From: Mesocentrotus franciscanus
Taxonomy: Eukaryota > Echinodermata > Echinoidea > Camarodonta > Strongylocentrotidae
Direction of reading: 5' to 3'
Length of the DNA: 64,000 nucleotides
Assembly (NCBI GenBank): GCA_037976565.1
Contig: CP137666.1
Span: forward strand, 1,455,495-1,519,494
In this document: piece by piece, positions 30,912 to 44,044 of the stretch
How positions within the stretch are numbered: position 1 is the stretch's first letter
Layout of the letters: each line of letters starts with the position of its first letter
Notes under the pieces: model-generated
Database searches by the model: none
Told to the model about the DNA's origin: nothing
What the model saw: only the letters and a program-made list of their open reading frames with translations
Position numbers and translations under genes: made by a program

Positions 30912-31089
30912 ACAAACAATGCACGTTTGCTCGTGCATTTGTGGGCCGAAATAATGCACTCTGTGCTCGACTCGCCACCTGGATATACCGCACTCGGCCC
31001 TGCGGACCTCGGTGCGGTATATCCAGGGGCTCTTCTCGCACATCGTGCATTATTTGGCCCTGAATGCACTCGTTACCGTGCGTTATTTG
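30912..31089. mobile_element. 178-bp palindromic element
   Basis: Arms CCTGGATATACCGCACTCGG and CGGTGCGGTATATCCAGG in the centre; outward, GGGCCGAAATAATGCAC is mirrored by GTGCATTATTTGGCCC, and AACAATGCACG by CGTGCGTTATT. Confidence 0.8.
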
Positions 31090-33039
31090 TATACTGTTGC
31101 GCACTTTTTGCACGGCTGATATCACCAAAATGCTCTCCCCGTGTGCGTATTGTTAAAATTAATGCACGCACACGTGATCCATTTTGACGCTTCTCATTGG
31201 CTACATTCTTGAACCCATTTTATAATATAAAGTAGTCCTTGCCTCTCATTCTGTTCTTTTCAAAGGTTGTTTTGGGGATCGATCGAGCGATGAGTGGAGA
31301 GACTGCACTGTGTGTGGGATGCGTTTGATTAAAGAATTAAAAACATATAAAAACGGACAGAATCTGGACTAGCTCGAGCCCCGGCCACCAGATCGTGATA
31401 TGTGCACCCGTTACGTTCTTTAAGGTTGACATTTTCTTTGGAATCACTCTGCCTATATAGTTAGATGTGGTGTTTATTTTTATAACGTCACACTGGTAAG
31501 TATTACGTTGACCTTTACAAATTTTCAATTTTAATTCCGAAAACCAAGATTTAAGAGTAAGGTTAAAATGCAAGGGTGGAGGCTGAAGCCAGATCCAGAT
31601 CTAACGACGCTGAGGTGATGTAAGGTGAGGACTAGGGGGCAGCTCGGCTGGCCAACGGCCACCAAGCAACAGACCCGAACATACATATACGCATTTGTTT
31701 TTAGAGGTTAAAGTAACCTTTGTATCTCTAAAAATATGGGAAATTTGACACTTCGACTGAGTTCTATATATTCTAGAGTTACACTCTTGTGAGATTCATG
31801 TCTGGACAATCTCAACAAATGCCGTGAATTATTGCTAATTAACTAAAAGCTTATTTTTATTGATGAATGCCATGCCATGGCTGTGACAGCTAGCCCTGTG
31901 GCATGTGTATGTGACTATGTACTTGGCATGTGAGGCTGTGAAAATCTCTGTAGTGTCCATAAGAAAATAACATTGAAAATCAAATCAATGTAAAACTCCT
32001 GAATGTAAGGAATTACCTTGAACTTATCCGTCTCGTTTGACCGTCTAGATGGGCAATCACACGATGACTGCATTGCGTAACCTAGCTCCCCTCACTGAGT
32101 CACTATGCTGTACGACGTCAGTAGAGCCAGATGTGGTCTCAGCGGAATGGCCGTTGAAATAATAAAGAGGCTGAAGCTTTCGGTCTAGTCAGAGAGAATG
32201 TCAAGGAAAATATTTTGCAATTATTAGACAGAAAAATCAGTGTTATCCCGTTCAGGGATATGTTCCGCTAAGACTACCTCTGGCTTCACCGAATCACTCT
32301 CCTTCATGTGTTGGAGAAGAGAGCTCTGGTCAGGAGACAACATATGTTAATAAACTCCTCCAAGCAGATGCATTTGTTTGTCTAGACATCTTTAGCCTAT
32401 ACTGTGACAATACCGATAATTACAATTTAGTCTACAGTGCTTGTATCTTGTTACTTAGTCTAATCACATGTTATCATTCTGCTATATGTTTGTCTGAGTT
32501 TGTTCATCTTATCAGTGACCTAATTTTGAAAGTGAAGTTTGTGATTTCAGTTTCAGTTTCATCCAATTCAATTTGTTTAAAAGATTGCAATTGCTTTTGT
32601 ATAATGTAAGACCAGAAGCAAGCAATTTAAAAAAAAAATGTTATTTTACTTCAGGCACAATAATTCAAATGTTATTATTCAAATGATTCAAATGATTTTA
32701 TTTCTCATGCAAAACATAATACAATGAATAAGTATATTACAAAAAAATATACAATGAAACGACAAATATAATGGAAATAGCACGAGACAAGAGGGACTAA
32801 CTAGAAGCAGAGCTTGTTGAAGTGTTAGTTCCTCAGATGCTGTTTTACAATATATCTTAAACAAAGTATACTTAGAACATCAATAAATAAACAAAATATA
32901 TGTAGCAAAGAAATTATGAATTTTGGGGAGAAAAGAATAAAATAAAAGAGAGGGGGAAAAATGAAGGAAAATAGTAGAAGGCAAAAAGGAAGAAAGATAA
33001 ATATTAAAAAAAGGAAAATGGATGATTGCAAAAGCTCTA
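31090..33039. other. No gene recognised; one inverted repeat
   Basis: AGCCAGATGTGGTCTCAGCG (32,129) is mirrored at about 32,270-32,291 (CGCTAAGACTACCTCTGGCT), an imperfect fold-back of about 165 bp. The rest is AT-rich. 32,690-33,030 is probably the 3' UTR of the minus-strand LINE fragment that follows. Confidence 0.4.
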
Positions 33040-34090
33040 GAAAAAGGAGGTTAGATCAGTAAAATGAGGGACAAAGGGATTGGGTCGAGAGTGAAACAAA
33101 CCGAGATTCATGTATAGCGACGTATCAGCAATATCAACAATGCAGCTGACCGGCGACGGCACATACATTCATGCATATGTGTTTAAAAATCTAATTTTTA
33201 GCTTATTTTAATGTGTACAGACTGGTACTTTGTTTAAGAGATGGATCTATCTTATTCCAAAATACTGGGCCAGTGTAAATAATAGTTTGTTTTTTTTTGC
33301 GAGAGCTGTTCTCAATCGAGGAGTGTGGAAGTTGTGAGACTCTCTAGTGGGGTGTGAATGTATCTCATTATTTTTTGGGAAAATGGAGGAAATGGAGGAA
33401 ATGGAGGAAATCGGGAGAGGTAACTCGTTTTTTAATTAGTTGGAACATAAAGCCCAAGGTACCAAGAATACGAATCATCAATTTTAAGAATGTTATCTCG
33501 TAAAAATAAATGGTTAGTGTGGGAACGAAAGTATTAATTATGGATTATTCTTAATGCACGCTTCTGCAAAATTAATATTCGATCAATTAAAGTCTTACAA
33601 GGATTTCCCCATGCTAAAATCCCATAATTTAGGTACGGCAAAATAAGGGTTGTATACAGTGATTATAAAACCGGTAACGGAAATGTATTTTAACATGATT
33701 TATGATACCCATGTTTCTTGATAATAATCTTACACAAATAATTAATATGCACTTTCCATGTCAATTTGCGATCAACATAAATTCCAAGGAATTTTGTACT
33801 TTGAACACATTCTAGTTCGATACCATTTATTTGAATATATAGGACCAGGAAGATGATCAATAGTGTTGCTAAATATCATATACTTTGTCTTTTTAATATT
33901 CGATGATAGTTTGTTGGCTTGTATCCAACTTTGAATCAAAACTAATTCCGAGTTAATTGTATTTAGGAGAGTTTGTGGGTCATGACATGAGAGAAAGATA
34001 TTAAAGTCATCAGCAAATAATATGAAAGATAATTATACTTCAATCGCCTTTATAATGCCTCTGCCCAAGTCATTGATGGTTTTTGAAATA
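33040..34090 (-). mobile_element. CR1/L2-like LINE fragment, RT C-terminal half, decayed
   Basis: Reading the minus strand from 34,080: the catalytic motif LFADDFNIFLSCHDPQTLL, IQANKLSSNIKKTKYMIFSN, then one frame over KFLGIYVDRKLTWKVHINYL and LILPYLNYGILAWGN. This is the same family as 21,000-24,866. At least one frameshift; 5' truncated. Confidence 0.82.
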
Positions 34091-34099
34091 ATCTTTTAA

Positions 34100-35729
34100 G
34101 GTTTGTATGTACATGTCCTACATGTACACTTAGCCATATACCACAGTATATTAAAAAGTATAGTTTTTTTCTTCAAAATTATACAAAATGTAGGATTTTT
34201 GAAAGTTGTTGGAATTCGATCAGGAGGCCGCAGAATCAAACATTTTATTTTCTGTCCCTGTCACTTCAGTGTTGTTGTTGTATTTTTGTTCAGAAGACTG
34301 AAGTTAATCAAGTTATTTTATTCACCAAATAAAGTAAAAATGTTGAAAAGAGTTGTTCACATTGCACTTGTCTACATGTACATTGTAGGCCTATACATAT
34401 GTGAGAGAAAGCCCCAGTTTACATAGAGAAAGAATAATTTTAACTAAACATGTAATTTTTCACGGAGACGAATTATGTGATCTGCCCGTCTGATCGAGAC
34501 ATAACACATATACTAGACCCAATGGGAGATTTGGTCTTTAAACAGAATTCCACCCTCCACTCATATAACACGCCTATGTAAAAGCTTCATTAGTAATCGA
34601 GGATGTAGAAACAGTAGAAATGAGTGTGATGACTATTGTTTGGTACAATCCTGTTACCATTAAAGTAATGACAGGAGTAGGCGAACAAAATAACACGCCG
34701 TTCATAAAGTTAACGTACTAATTATTTATTATACGAATATGTCCGATCGTACAAAGCAGCAAGAAAAACGATGTTGACGGTCGAGAATTTAAATTGTAAA
34801 CAAATAATAAGTAAAATAAAGAAATTAACAATGATGAATAAATACAGTTATCAAAGTTGTTTGTAATATTCTTAATTCATTTATGTGGCATCCCTCACAC
34901 CAGTCCCAAGATGGGTATATGATGATTTAGATAAGTTAAATTTTCGTATTTTTGTGGGGGTGGGAGGAATAGAATTAACAAAAATACCTTGTATTTAGAT
35001 GACCAGTTTGGAGGTATGAAAATGATGAATTTTGAATTGTTGATTGAAGCACAGAGGGTTATGTAGGTTCAAAAAAGACTTACAGAAGATAATGAAATGA
35101 AATGGAGGCAGTATTTTAATTATGCCAAAAAACACTTAGTCACATATTTTCATGCGACTTTATCCTTGGACTGTTGAAGAAAACGTTGCCACAATTTTAT
35201 ATTAATATATTGACAGATTGGATGGATACGAGGGGTTTTCAGATGAAATATTCAATTCAATTCAATTCAAATTAACATTTATTTTTTTCCATTCAATTTG
35301 AAAAAATATTTGACATCCGTTCAAACAATACAATTTATACGTAGTAACATAAATATAATTTAAGAACTTGTATTACAAGGAAGAAGGCGCGAATCTCAGT
35401 AAGCATGGCTCGTATTGGGTACGCCCGAATATACAAATACATAATATACATTATAAATAGAAGAAAGGAAGAAAGGGATAGGCAAGTAGGAGAAGAGGAT
35501 AGAGAGCTTGGAGAAAGAGAAAGGAAAAGGACTGCAAAATAGTAGCAGTGGAGTATATGGCATGCATAAACAGCATAATGGCAAGATATAGGTGAAAGGG
35601 ATAATGTGCATTTTTATAACTGGTATAAGAATAATACTGGAAACAGGTTTAGTGTTATTAATTGCAAAAAAGGGGGTCAGAGTTAAGACTCAGTCCTAGC
35701 CAGCAGGTAATGATGAGGACATGTATTTG
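34100..35729. other. No gene recognised
   Basis: AT-rich; short chance frames only. Contains an ATTCA microsatellite near 35,260. Confidence 0.4.
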
Positions 35730-35736
35730 GATTTAT

Positions 35737-36101
35737 AATAATAATAATATTCCGCTTTTATATAGCGCCCAATACATCGATCCAACGATGTGCCTAAGCG
35801 CTTGACAGATATATTATTATTACCCCGGTCATCGGATTCAGGCTTACCCGCACACAATGTATGCACATTTTCCACTCCCTGGGGGTGTATTCCAGCCAGT
35901 CGCCATTTTACAAGCGCACACTTGCTGATCTAACCGCATGACCTTTCGCATCCTAATGGGTACCCATTTAACACCTGGGTGGAGAGTAGCAAGTGCAGGG
36001 AAATATCTTGCCAAAGGATATTAGTGCCGTGTCGGGATTCGAACCCTCGACCTTCGCCTCTCCAGTCAAGCGCCTTAAACCACTCGACCACGACACTCCA
36101 T
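35737..36101 (-). mobile_element. tRNA-derived SINE, 365 bp, full length
   Basis: On the minus strand it starts with a tRNA-like head (A box TGGTCGAGTGG, B box GGTTCGAATCC), then a body with GGTACCCATTAGGATGCG, and ends in an (ATT)n tail. It is flanked by GATTTAT at 35,730-35,736 and 36,102-36,108, a clean target duplication. Both RNA polymerase III boxes match consensus. Transposition would depend on a partner LINE. Confidence 0.92.
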
Positions 36102-36365
36102 GATTTATCATCCCTTCTTCTGTATGGGTATCGATATAACAGTAATAGAAAGACATTCTTATTGAAGAGTAACATTTTTATAGTTTTAGAAGGTGAAGAT
36201 GAAATTTGATATAGGAACCATAAAAAGGAAATTAGATAACTTTTAATAACAAATTCATACGGGTAAAAGGGAATTGCGTATTTTACAAAAACCTATTAGA
36301 TAAAAATATATATAAAATAAAACCTATTATAGACCAAAGTGGAAGCATATTTCTAACAGCTGGGA

Positions 36366-38825
36366 TTGTTATATCGATACCCATACTTTAGTGAAAAGAA
36401 TATAAATACTTTTATTACGAATATTGGCAATACGCGTTGGATTCTGAATGAAATCGATCCTAATTCGAGTTATGACTGTTTTCTAAAACAATATCAATAT
36501 GTATATGAAATATGTTTTCCAATGAAATGTCAATTAAAGAAGAAATAACGATTTGATAAACCTTGGTTCAATGATGAATTAAGACAGCTGAACAAAAAGA
36601 AAAGTTTATATTACAAGAAATATTTGAATGATTGTACTGCGTACAGACTTGCTGCATACAAAAAGTGTAGAAATAAGTTAACAAATAGAATTAAATATGT
36701 AAAATATAAGTATTTCAAACAAAGTTTCGTGGATGCTGAAGGTGATACCAAACAAACATGGAAAATTATAAATGGTCTTTTAGGCACAAAGTCTAAGAAA
36801 AATGAAATTCCAAGTACTTTACAATATAATAATGAAACCATTGATAACGATACAGATATATGTGAATCTTTTAACGAATACTTTATCAACATAGGTCCAA
36901 ATTTGACATCAACACTTGATATTCCTACTGGCGATTTTAAACAGTATCTGAAGAAAAATTAATCTACTGCTTTTTTTACTCCAGTTACTCCAAGAGAAAT
37001 AATAAACATTGTAGATAAACTAAAGAGTAATAGATGTAGTGGTTTTGACAGTGTTGATGTTAAGATGGTTAAAGGAGTTATACATTTGATTTGTTATCCA
37101 CTGTGTGCAATATTCAATTCTTCATTGGAAACTGGGATCGTACCAGATCAGCTGAAAATTGCTCAAATTATTCCTATATTTAAAAGTGGTACTAAAACTG
37201 AAATATCCAATTATAGACCTATATCACTACTTCCAGTATTCTCTAAGATATTAGAAAGAGCTGTGTATAATCGCTTATATTCCTTTTGAATCTACATAAT
37301 ATTTTGAATAATTCACAATTTGGTTTTCGAACAGGGCACTCCACATCCTCTGCCTTAGCTGATTTTACATGCCAAGTTTCTCAAGTTTTTGATAGATCGG
37401 AAATCATGATGGGATTGTTTTTAGATCTAAGCAAGGCCTTTGATACTCTTGATCATAATATTATACTTGCAAAATTATTCAACTACGGAATACGTGGTGT
37501 GTTATTAAATTGGTTTAAGAGTTATTTAACAAACAGAAAACAATTTGTCAAAATTAGAGGTAATACTTCGTCTATACAATCAGTTGTATGTGGAGTGCCT
37601 CAAGGCTCTATTTTAGGCCCGCTTTTATTTATTCTTTCTATAAATGACATGTGCAATATATCGGACAAATTAAAATATATCTTATTTGCAGACGACACCA
37701 GTGTGTTTATGTCTCATAAAAATATTCAAACTTTACAACAGGAATTCGTTAATGAAATAAACAAGCTATTATATTGGCTTTCTTTGAATAAATTAATTTT
37801 GAATGTTAATAAAACTAACTACATGGTATTTACAAAACAAAAACAAATAGATTTTAATGAGGTTGATCATCAGGTGAATAATCATGACTTTCAACGTGTA
37901 TCAGTAAATAAATTCCTCGGAATAGAAATTGATTCTAAACTTACACGGAATGAACACACTGGTGCTGTCTGCAACAAGATCTCAAAAAATATTGGCATCT
38001 TAAACAAACTTAGATTTCTACCAAAATGTGTTTTAAGAATTTTATATAATATTTTAATTCTTCCTCATTTATATTACTGTTCTGAAGTTTGGGCCATGAC
38101 AAGCCAAACCAATCTGAACAGAATACTTAAAATGCAAAAGAAAGCCATCCGATTAATTTCAAATTCACACTACAGAGCTCATTCAAAACCTATATTTTAT
38201 AAATTAAAGCTTCTCAATGTATTTGATATCTGTTAATATCATATTGCAGTCTTTATGTACTTGTGTCGAAATGAATCATTACCATGTGCACTTTTAAAGT
38301 ATTTTAATTTGAATTCGAGTTTTCATAAATATGAAACTAGAAATGCTTCTAATTTTCACCTACCACAAATTAAAACAACTTTAATGAAAAAATCAATATA
38401 TTTCGATGGTCCTAAAATTTGGAATTCCATTCCCTTAAATATAAAAAATTGCAAAAATCTTCAAACCTTTAAACGAAAATATAAAATGTATCTAATTGAA
38501 TTTACGTGCAATAACTCACCAGGCTCTTTACCCTCCCCTCCCCCCTTTTTCTTTTTTATTCATGCTTCCAATAGTTCAACATTTAATTTGCATATTATTA
38601 ATATTATATATGAGGGATGGACTCTGGCATAAGGACCATACTCCTTTTCAGCTCACCCCTTCACTCTCATTATGTTATGTTGTTGTTTTCTTTTGGATGT
38701 ATGATATTTTACGTATGTTTATTCTGTATTTGTAAATGTGACTATAATTGTATATATTCTGTATTTTTAATGATGAGTGTAAATAAATGAACTTGTAACT
38801 TGAACTTGTAATACAAATGACTTAA
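36366..38825 (+). mobile_element. CR1/L2-like LINE, 5' truncated (RT region and 3' end)
   Basis: Lacks the endonuclease. Frames read NTRWILNEIDPNSSYDCFLK, TWKIINGLLGTKSKKNE, KIAQIIPIFKSGTKTE, NYRPISLLPVFSKILERA, then after a stop near 37,289 FLDLSKAFDTLDHNIILAKL, GVPQGSILGPLLFILSIND and the catalytic FADDTSVF. The 3' end carries AACTTGTAACTTGAACTTG at about 38,795. Three or four frame breaks; younger-looking than the 33-kb fragment. Confidence 0.88.
37286..38236 (+). pseudogene. LINE reverse transcriptase, longest intact part (316 codons)
   Basis: Palm and thumb of the RT: QFGFRTGHSTSSAL, FLDLSKAFDTLDHN, GVPQGSILGPLLF, ILFADDTSVFMSH, LNVNKTNYMVFTKQK, VNKFLGIEIDSKL, ILILPHLYYCSEVWA. It ends at a premature stop; the C-terminal remainder continues one frame over at 38,255-38,520 with FDGPKIWNSIP. 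Confidence 0.92.
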
Positions 38826-38829
38826 AATA

Positions 38830-39470
38830 ATACAGGAAATTTATGAAAAAACTTCCAGTTAGCTGGAAAAGAAATATGAGAAAAGACTGTGATACGGTTC
38901 ATGATGTACAAGGAATTGCGTTTGTTCTGGGAAAGAATTCCTTAAACCGAATCAGTAATGCAGAATATTTTTGAAAGAATAAAAGTTAAACATGGATTTT
39001 CTTATAAAGATATTGAAAACGTTTTTTTAAGAGACCAAGACAAGGTACAATAAGTAGCCGATTAAGGGAGTTCCAATTTAAACTACTGCATGGAATTATT
39101 TACACAAATCATCATTTGTATCGATTGACAATTGCCCAAACTAATTTGTGTTGCTTCGGCAAAAAGGAAGAGGAGACATATCGTCATTTTTTTAATGTGA
39201 AAAAGTTCGTTTGATATGGAACGACTGTAATTATATATTTGGCTTTATATCCATACCTAATCTAAATTGGGAGGAGATATCTTTGGAAAAGGACCAATTG
39301 ATAAATCACCTTTTAATTCTGGTAAAGTGTTTGATTTTCATTGGAAGAGAACAGAGTTTATGTATATAAATGGACGAAATTAAACGCAGTTTCAAAGAAG
39401 ATGAATTGGCGGAAAAGAAATTGGCATTGATGATAAATAAATTTCCCCTACATCTGAGAAAATGGGAAAA
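38830..39470 (+). mobile_element. Tx1/L1-like LINE fragment, 3' part, decayed
   Basis: Translates with stops as FQFKLLHGIIYTNHHLYRL and CCFGKKEEETYRHFF, matching the zinc-knuckle C-terminus of the minus-strand LINE at 53,640-57,050 (FKLLHKILYTNHHLRRF, CSFCKMFEETYQHVFFEC). Confidence 0.7.
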
Positions 39471-39522
39471 CTAGGAACTTTTAGGCATAGCGAGGTAGAG
39501 GTAGAACGAAGTCAACAACTTA

Positions 39523-40964
39523 TAGTCCGTGGGCCAGTGGGGGCTACCGTGCACCCCCCCCCTATGATCCTACTTCTTGGGTGTCATTTTGTTCATTGGG
39601 ATCTATTTCATCAGAAAAAAGATGTTCCCAAGAAAAAAACTCATTTAGACGTTGTTTTTTTGCCCCTTAATTGAAAATATGCAAATATATCAGTTTTTCG
39701 TGTTTCGCACACTTTTTTAGGGTCTGCGAATTATGTTCTTACATTTTACCCTGTTTCTCAGCAGATATATATCTAATCTCCACCAAATTAATGAACAATC
39801 TTCGTAAATCATACAGCAATAGGTAGACGAAATTATTTTAATATATGTTATTGTTTTCAATTATTAATGACGTCATAAATTTGCATATAATTTGATATGC
39901 AAATTTCTGTCTCAAAACCTGTCAAAATCGCCTGAAAGTTGTATTTTGTCTGCTATTATCATGAAATAAGTTTTCTAACCCCCTAAATTGGTGTAAAATT
40001 ATTCATTGATATGTTATCTGATGTTTCCCGCACAAATTTCAGTATCAGTCAACTCATATCCCCCGGCATAGACTTCCTGCCTACCTGCCTACAGTGTTTT
40101 CATGTGTTAATAATAATAATAGTTCGTTCTTATATAGCGCATTTCAGGACCGCAAGCCCTCTCAAAGCGCTTTACAGATACATATATTATTACCCCGGTC
40201 ATCGGATTCAGGCTGACCCGCACACAATGTATGCACATTCTCCACTCCTTGGGGGGCATTCCAGCCAGACATCATTTTTACAAGCGCACACTTGCTCATC
40301 TAACCACATTTACTTTCGCATCCTACCGGGTACCCATTTTACACCTGGGTGGAGAGTGGCAAATGTAGATCAATGTCATTAGTGCCATTAGGACATTAGT
40401 GCCGCGGCATGCAGGACTGGAACCACGGACCTTGTGATCCACAGTCCGGTGACATATCCACTCGACCACGACACCTCTGTGTTAAGCCTCTCTTGGGGTG
40501 TACTAGCTAAAGGACTTTGTAATTCTCTCTCTCAATGTATGGATTTACTTGAAATGTATACTACATTGCGTTCTGCTGCATTATTATCAGAAAAACATTA
40601 ATTTATTTTTGATTTTCACATACTGTAAAATATAACAACGTAAAAGCACGTAAGACAATAATGACTAGGCTATGCATGTCTGAGAAAATTAGAACAATAC
40701 AAGGCGGAAGTAATGCTCAAAGTGAATGTACATACAAAATGAACGTACGAAAATGGAGGGCAAATGTAAAGTTCTACATTTCGGATATTATACAGTTATA
40801 TATATAAAATATTACGATTAGACATAATGTAAATGCATTCAATCAAAGCTCGTGTTTCAAAAAACAAAAGCTCAACAAGCGGTATTTAATTACTGTTGAG
40901 GGTAGCCTGTTAAAATCAAACTGAATCAAATCAAATCAATTCAAGTTCTCCTGAAAATACACAT
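39523..40964 (+). repeat. Left terminal inverted repeat (interrupted by a SINE)
   Basis: The arm is about 1,066 bp once the SINE at 40,110-40,484 is removed. Matching blocks include GTGTCATTTTGTTCATTGGG, TTGACAGGTTTTGAG (inverse), ATTTGCATAT and TCAAGTTCTCCTGAAAATAC, the last inner match. Confidence 0.85.
40110..40478 (-). mobile_element. tRNA-derived SINE inserted in the left inverted repeat
   Basis: Same family as 35,737-36,101. Minus-strand A box TGGTCGAGTGG, B box GGTTCCAGTCC, (ATT)n tail at the low-coordinate end. GTGTTA at 40,104-40,109 and 40,479-40,484 is the target duplication, and the uninterrupted right arm (GTGTTATGCCTCTC, inverted) shows the empty site. Confidence 0.93.
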
Positions 40965-40974
40965 CAAGGAATAA

Positions 40975-43900
40975 TCAAGGGAAAGACCATAGTGGTTTCA
41001 ATGTGTCTACATTCTTTCTCCAACCATGACCATCTGTTGGTAATGGAACGATGGGTTTAGGCTCATGAGCCCTCTTCCATATCGCCACCTAGTAGTTCAC
41101 CCTCTGGATTTGTTGTTGAGGACTGTCCTTGCATGGAGGAAAGGAAGACAAGTCTATGTGGACCGACTTGCTGATTTTCTCTCCATCACCTTTACACTTT
41201 TCATTCATCACAGCAAATCTATAGCCTCATCTACATCAGTAAATCTTGGTTTTCCATACAGGGCACATGTAAACTCCTCCAGTTTGGACATCAACTCCTC
41301 TGTTACAGTTCATGAATCACCAAGCCCTGCCAGAGGTTTGACAAATTTGTTGCGTTGCTGACACAGTTTGATTGGCTTGACTTTACCAATTCCTTTAATG
41401 GCGCTTGTAGAGTCACAGCCTGAGAAAGCACGTAGCCCAAGGAGTGATGTGCAATATTGAGGGAGGACTGCTTGGCTAAATGAGTGACATCTTTATGAGC
41501 CACTGCTTGTTGCCTCCCTGTGTGGAAGAGTAATGTGATGTCTGGAGTTAAATGCGCGTAATGAAGCAATATGAAAATATATCGCTTTCTGGGCATTTGA
41601 TCTGCTCTGATCTGATCATAACCTTGCTCTAATTTACCGACGTGGCAGTAAAGGATCACGTGTGAATCTGTTTCTTCTTGGGTTGGGTTGAGAGATGGAA
41701 TCTCAGAACGCAGTGCCTCTCTCCCATTGTGAGAAGTGAGCAGTTGGGCTTCTCCTTCTTTGATGAATATCATCTTTTTCCCAGAAAGCCTCTTAGCCAT
41801 GTCGTGCTCACTCCAGACATCCAGAAGAAATTGAATAAGTTGTTTCTTATTCTCATCATTCATTAGGAACTGCTTTCATTCAGATGGTCTTTTGGTCTTG
41901 CCTCATTTTATCATCCTCTTCTCTGCACACCCACGCCGTGTCCGTTCACTTGACTTCACAAAGTCTGGCTTATACATGTCTGTGCTGAAGATGACATCGC
42001 ATTTGGACGACACTACATTGTGAATGTTGATGCAAATATCTTGGAAGTTTGCAGGTATCTCGTTTAGGTAGTAGAAAACAGCATTAACAGCATTACCATC
42101 TTCCACTAGCAAGGTCTTGCCAGTGGGTGGAGGTTGCGAGTTCTCTACATCCTTCAGGAGATAGTGTAGGCCCTAAGATTTATCTGTCTTAGCAAAGAAG
42201 TTGTCTGATGTTCCCATTGAGTAGTGAACAGGGGTCAAAGAATATTTCATGATTTCCCGTAGATCAAGTTGGCTGACAGAACGTTGTGCCTTTACCATCA
42301 GCTGGAAAGCAATGTCCCCTTGTTGCTTGTACTCTGCCACGGTTTTGAGCTTCAGGGTCTTGATGGGGTCAGAGAACGATGTCTTTTTCTCTAATCACTC
42401 TTTGATGAACATCTCTTGCTGGTCTTTCCTGTGGTAATTGCACGCATGACATCTTTCTCAACCTTAGCTGGAACGCGGGCACCGGAAGAGAGAACATACA
42501 ACCCATTCTTGGCATCAACATCAAAAGGATTGAGGAAGCTCTTTACAGCATCTATGGCTTCCTTCACACATCTCTCACTTTTCCTTATCTGAGTTGGTTG
42601 TTGATCTCTGTGTTTATTTCCACGGTGAGCATCAAACGTCATATCTGCAAGGCTGAGAGTTGCCGTAAGTAATTTAAGTGTGCTCTTTCTGTTATGATGT
42701 TCGAGCCCACCTCTGATATGCACTGTAGTTCTACATTATGCCAGAGACAGCAACACCACTACCACCCCCACCGCGAGATTTGCCATGCTTCATGATTGTC
42801 TAGTTGCTCAATTGTCTTGTTGAAAGCACATCCGTTCCCTGGTATGAGTGACCTGGCAACACTTATTGCACCTCTTTCGAGCAATGTCATGGCACCAGGA
42901 TGTGAATCTTCAATGTTTGCCAAGAATACAGCAAGGTAGGTCAGATATCGGGAGTAATTGTGACCACCAAATGTGAAGAACGGGTCAGGCATAAGGAACA
43001 GGCAGTGCAAGTACAATGGAAAGTTGTTGTCGTTCACAGACCTGATCAATGAAAGAGCAATCCAAACGCAATCAACATACGACATCCAAAATTGTGCCGT
43101 CTTCTCAAGAGAATCTCTTCGCACATCAGCTTTGAAGCTCTCATATGACTCTATCAAGACCTTCAGATCTGCATTATAGCCCCAAACTCACCAAGCTTCT
43201 CCTTTGTTGGTGATCGAATTAGCTCTTGGAACATATTCTTTGATTCCTCAGGTATACCAGGTATACCAGTAAGTGCATCATCATTTAAAGTCATTGATCG
43301 ATAGGAACTCATCAAAAAAGGAGCCTTTCTAAGCACTCCACCATTGTCTAGTGACAATGTAGACTCCTGTCATAGTTCTTTCCTGTCATGACTCCTTTCA
43401 TAGACCCAGAAGACATGAGACCAGCTTCCAAGAGGATATCTTCAAGTCCGAATCCTTCCATTTTCTTTCCAAGCATCTTGGAGTATGCACAAATCATATG
43501 GAAAGTGCCAATCAACACAATGTGTTTCTTGTACTTTTCTGGATGACTCCAAATGAGAGGATATGCCTTCACGCAGACGCCCAAGTCAAATGTTGTTATG
43601 ACATAGTCTTGGCCAACCACGCAGCTTGCTTCTTCTGCAGCTCTCAGGCACTCTTGGATTGTATCAAATTCTGTTATGGGATAGTTGATTACAGGATAGT
43701 AATCTATGGTCGTCACATTTGAAGACACCTCCCTGTTTCTGAGACAAATCCAGCCCAACCTGGAAGCTCTTGAGCTGTCTCTCCACTACTTTTCCGGACA
43801 AGCATCCACCAACATCATTTCTGGCACATTGCTTGAATGCCTCATATCCAGCGTCATGTTTCCAATGCTGCACACGAAAATCTGGATTTGCTTTCCGGTT

Positions 43901-43983
43901 GACATCTTCTTCTCTTCTTCGTCATAATCTGCCTCCTTCACTCCTGAAGATTCTTGCAGATGAAAGGGGTGTGTGTGTAACAA
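40975..43983 (-). pseudogene. Uncharacterised repeat-borne protein family (GCDSTSA motif), decayed
   Basis: Minus-strand fragments in order, each in its own frame: GNMTLDMRHSSNVPEMMLVD; DFDLGVC-type segment YVITTFDLGVCVKAYPLIW; HIVLIGTFHMICAYSKMLGK, GSMKGVMTGKNYDRSLHCH; AQFWMSYVDCVWIALSLIRS and GGHNYSRYLTYLAVF; AIDAVKSFLNPFD; PTQEETDSHVILYCH; LGLRAFSGCDSTSAIKGIGK; finally VAIWKRAHEPKPIVPLPTDG ending at a TGA at 40,975. I recall proteins of this plan (over 900 residues, unnamed, many copies in corals, fish and echinoderms) but know no assigned function. At least five frameshifts or stops (for example TAG before VAIWKRAHE) make this copy dead. Its enclosure by long inverted repeats suggests it is the transposon's own gene. 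Confidence 0.75.
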
Positions 43984-44044
43984 AGGACGTGAAGTGCTGA
44001 GTATCTTATTTACATAAGGTGCAAGTAAAAATCTTCTAGTCTGG

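Noticed and set aside
35968..36156. A genuine tRNA gene at the SINE head
   Set aside because: The A and B boxes are good, but the cloverleaf continues into the SINE body and is flanked by a target duplication, so it is a SINE head.
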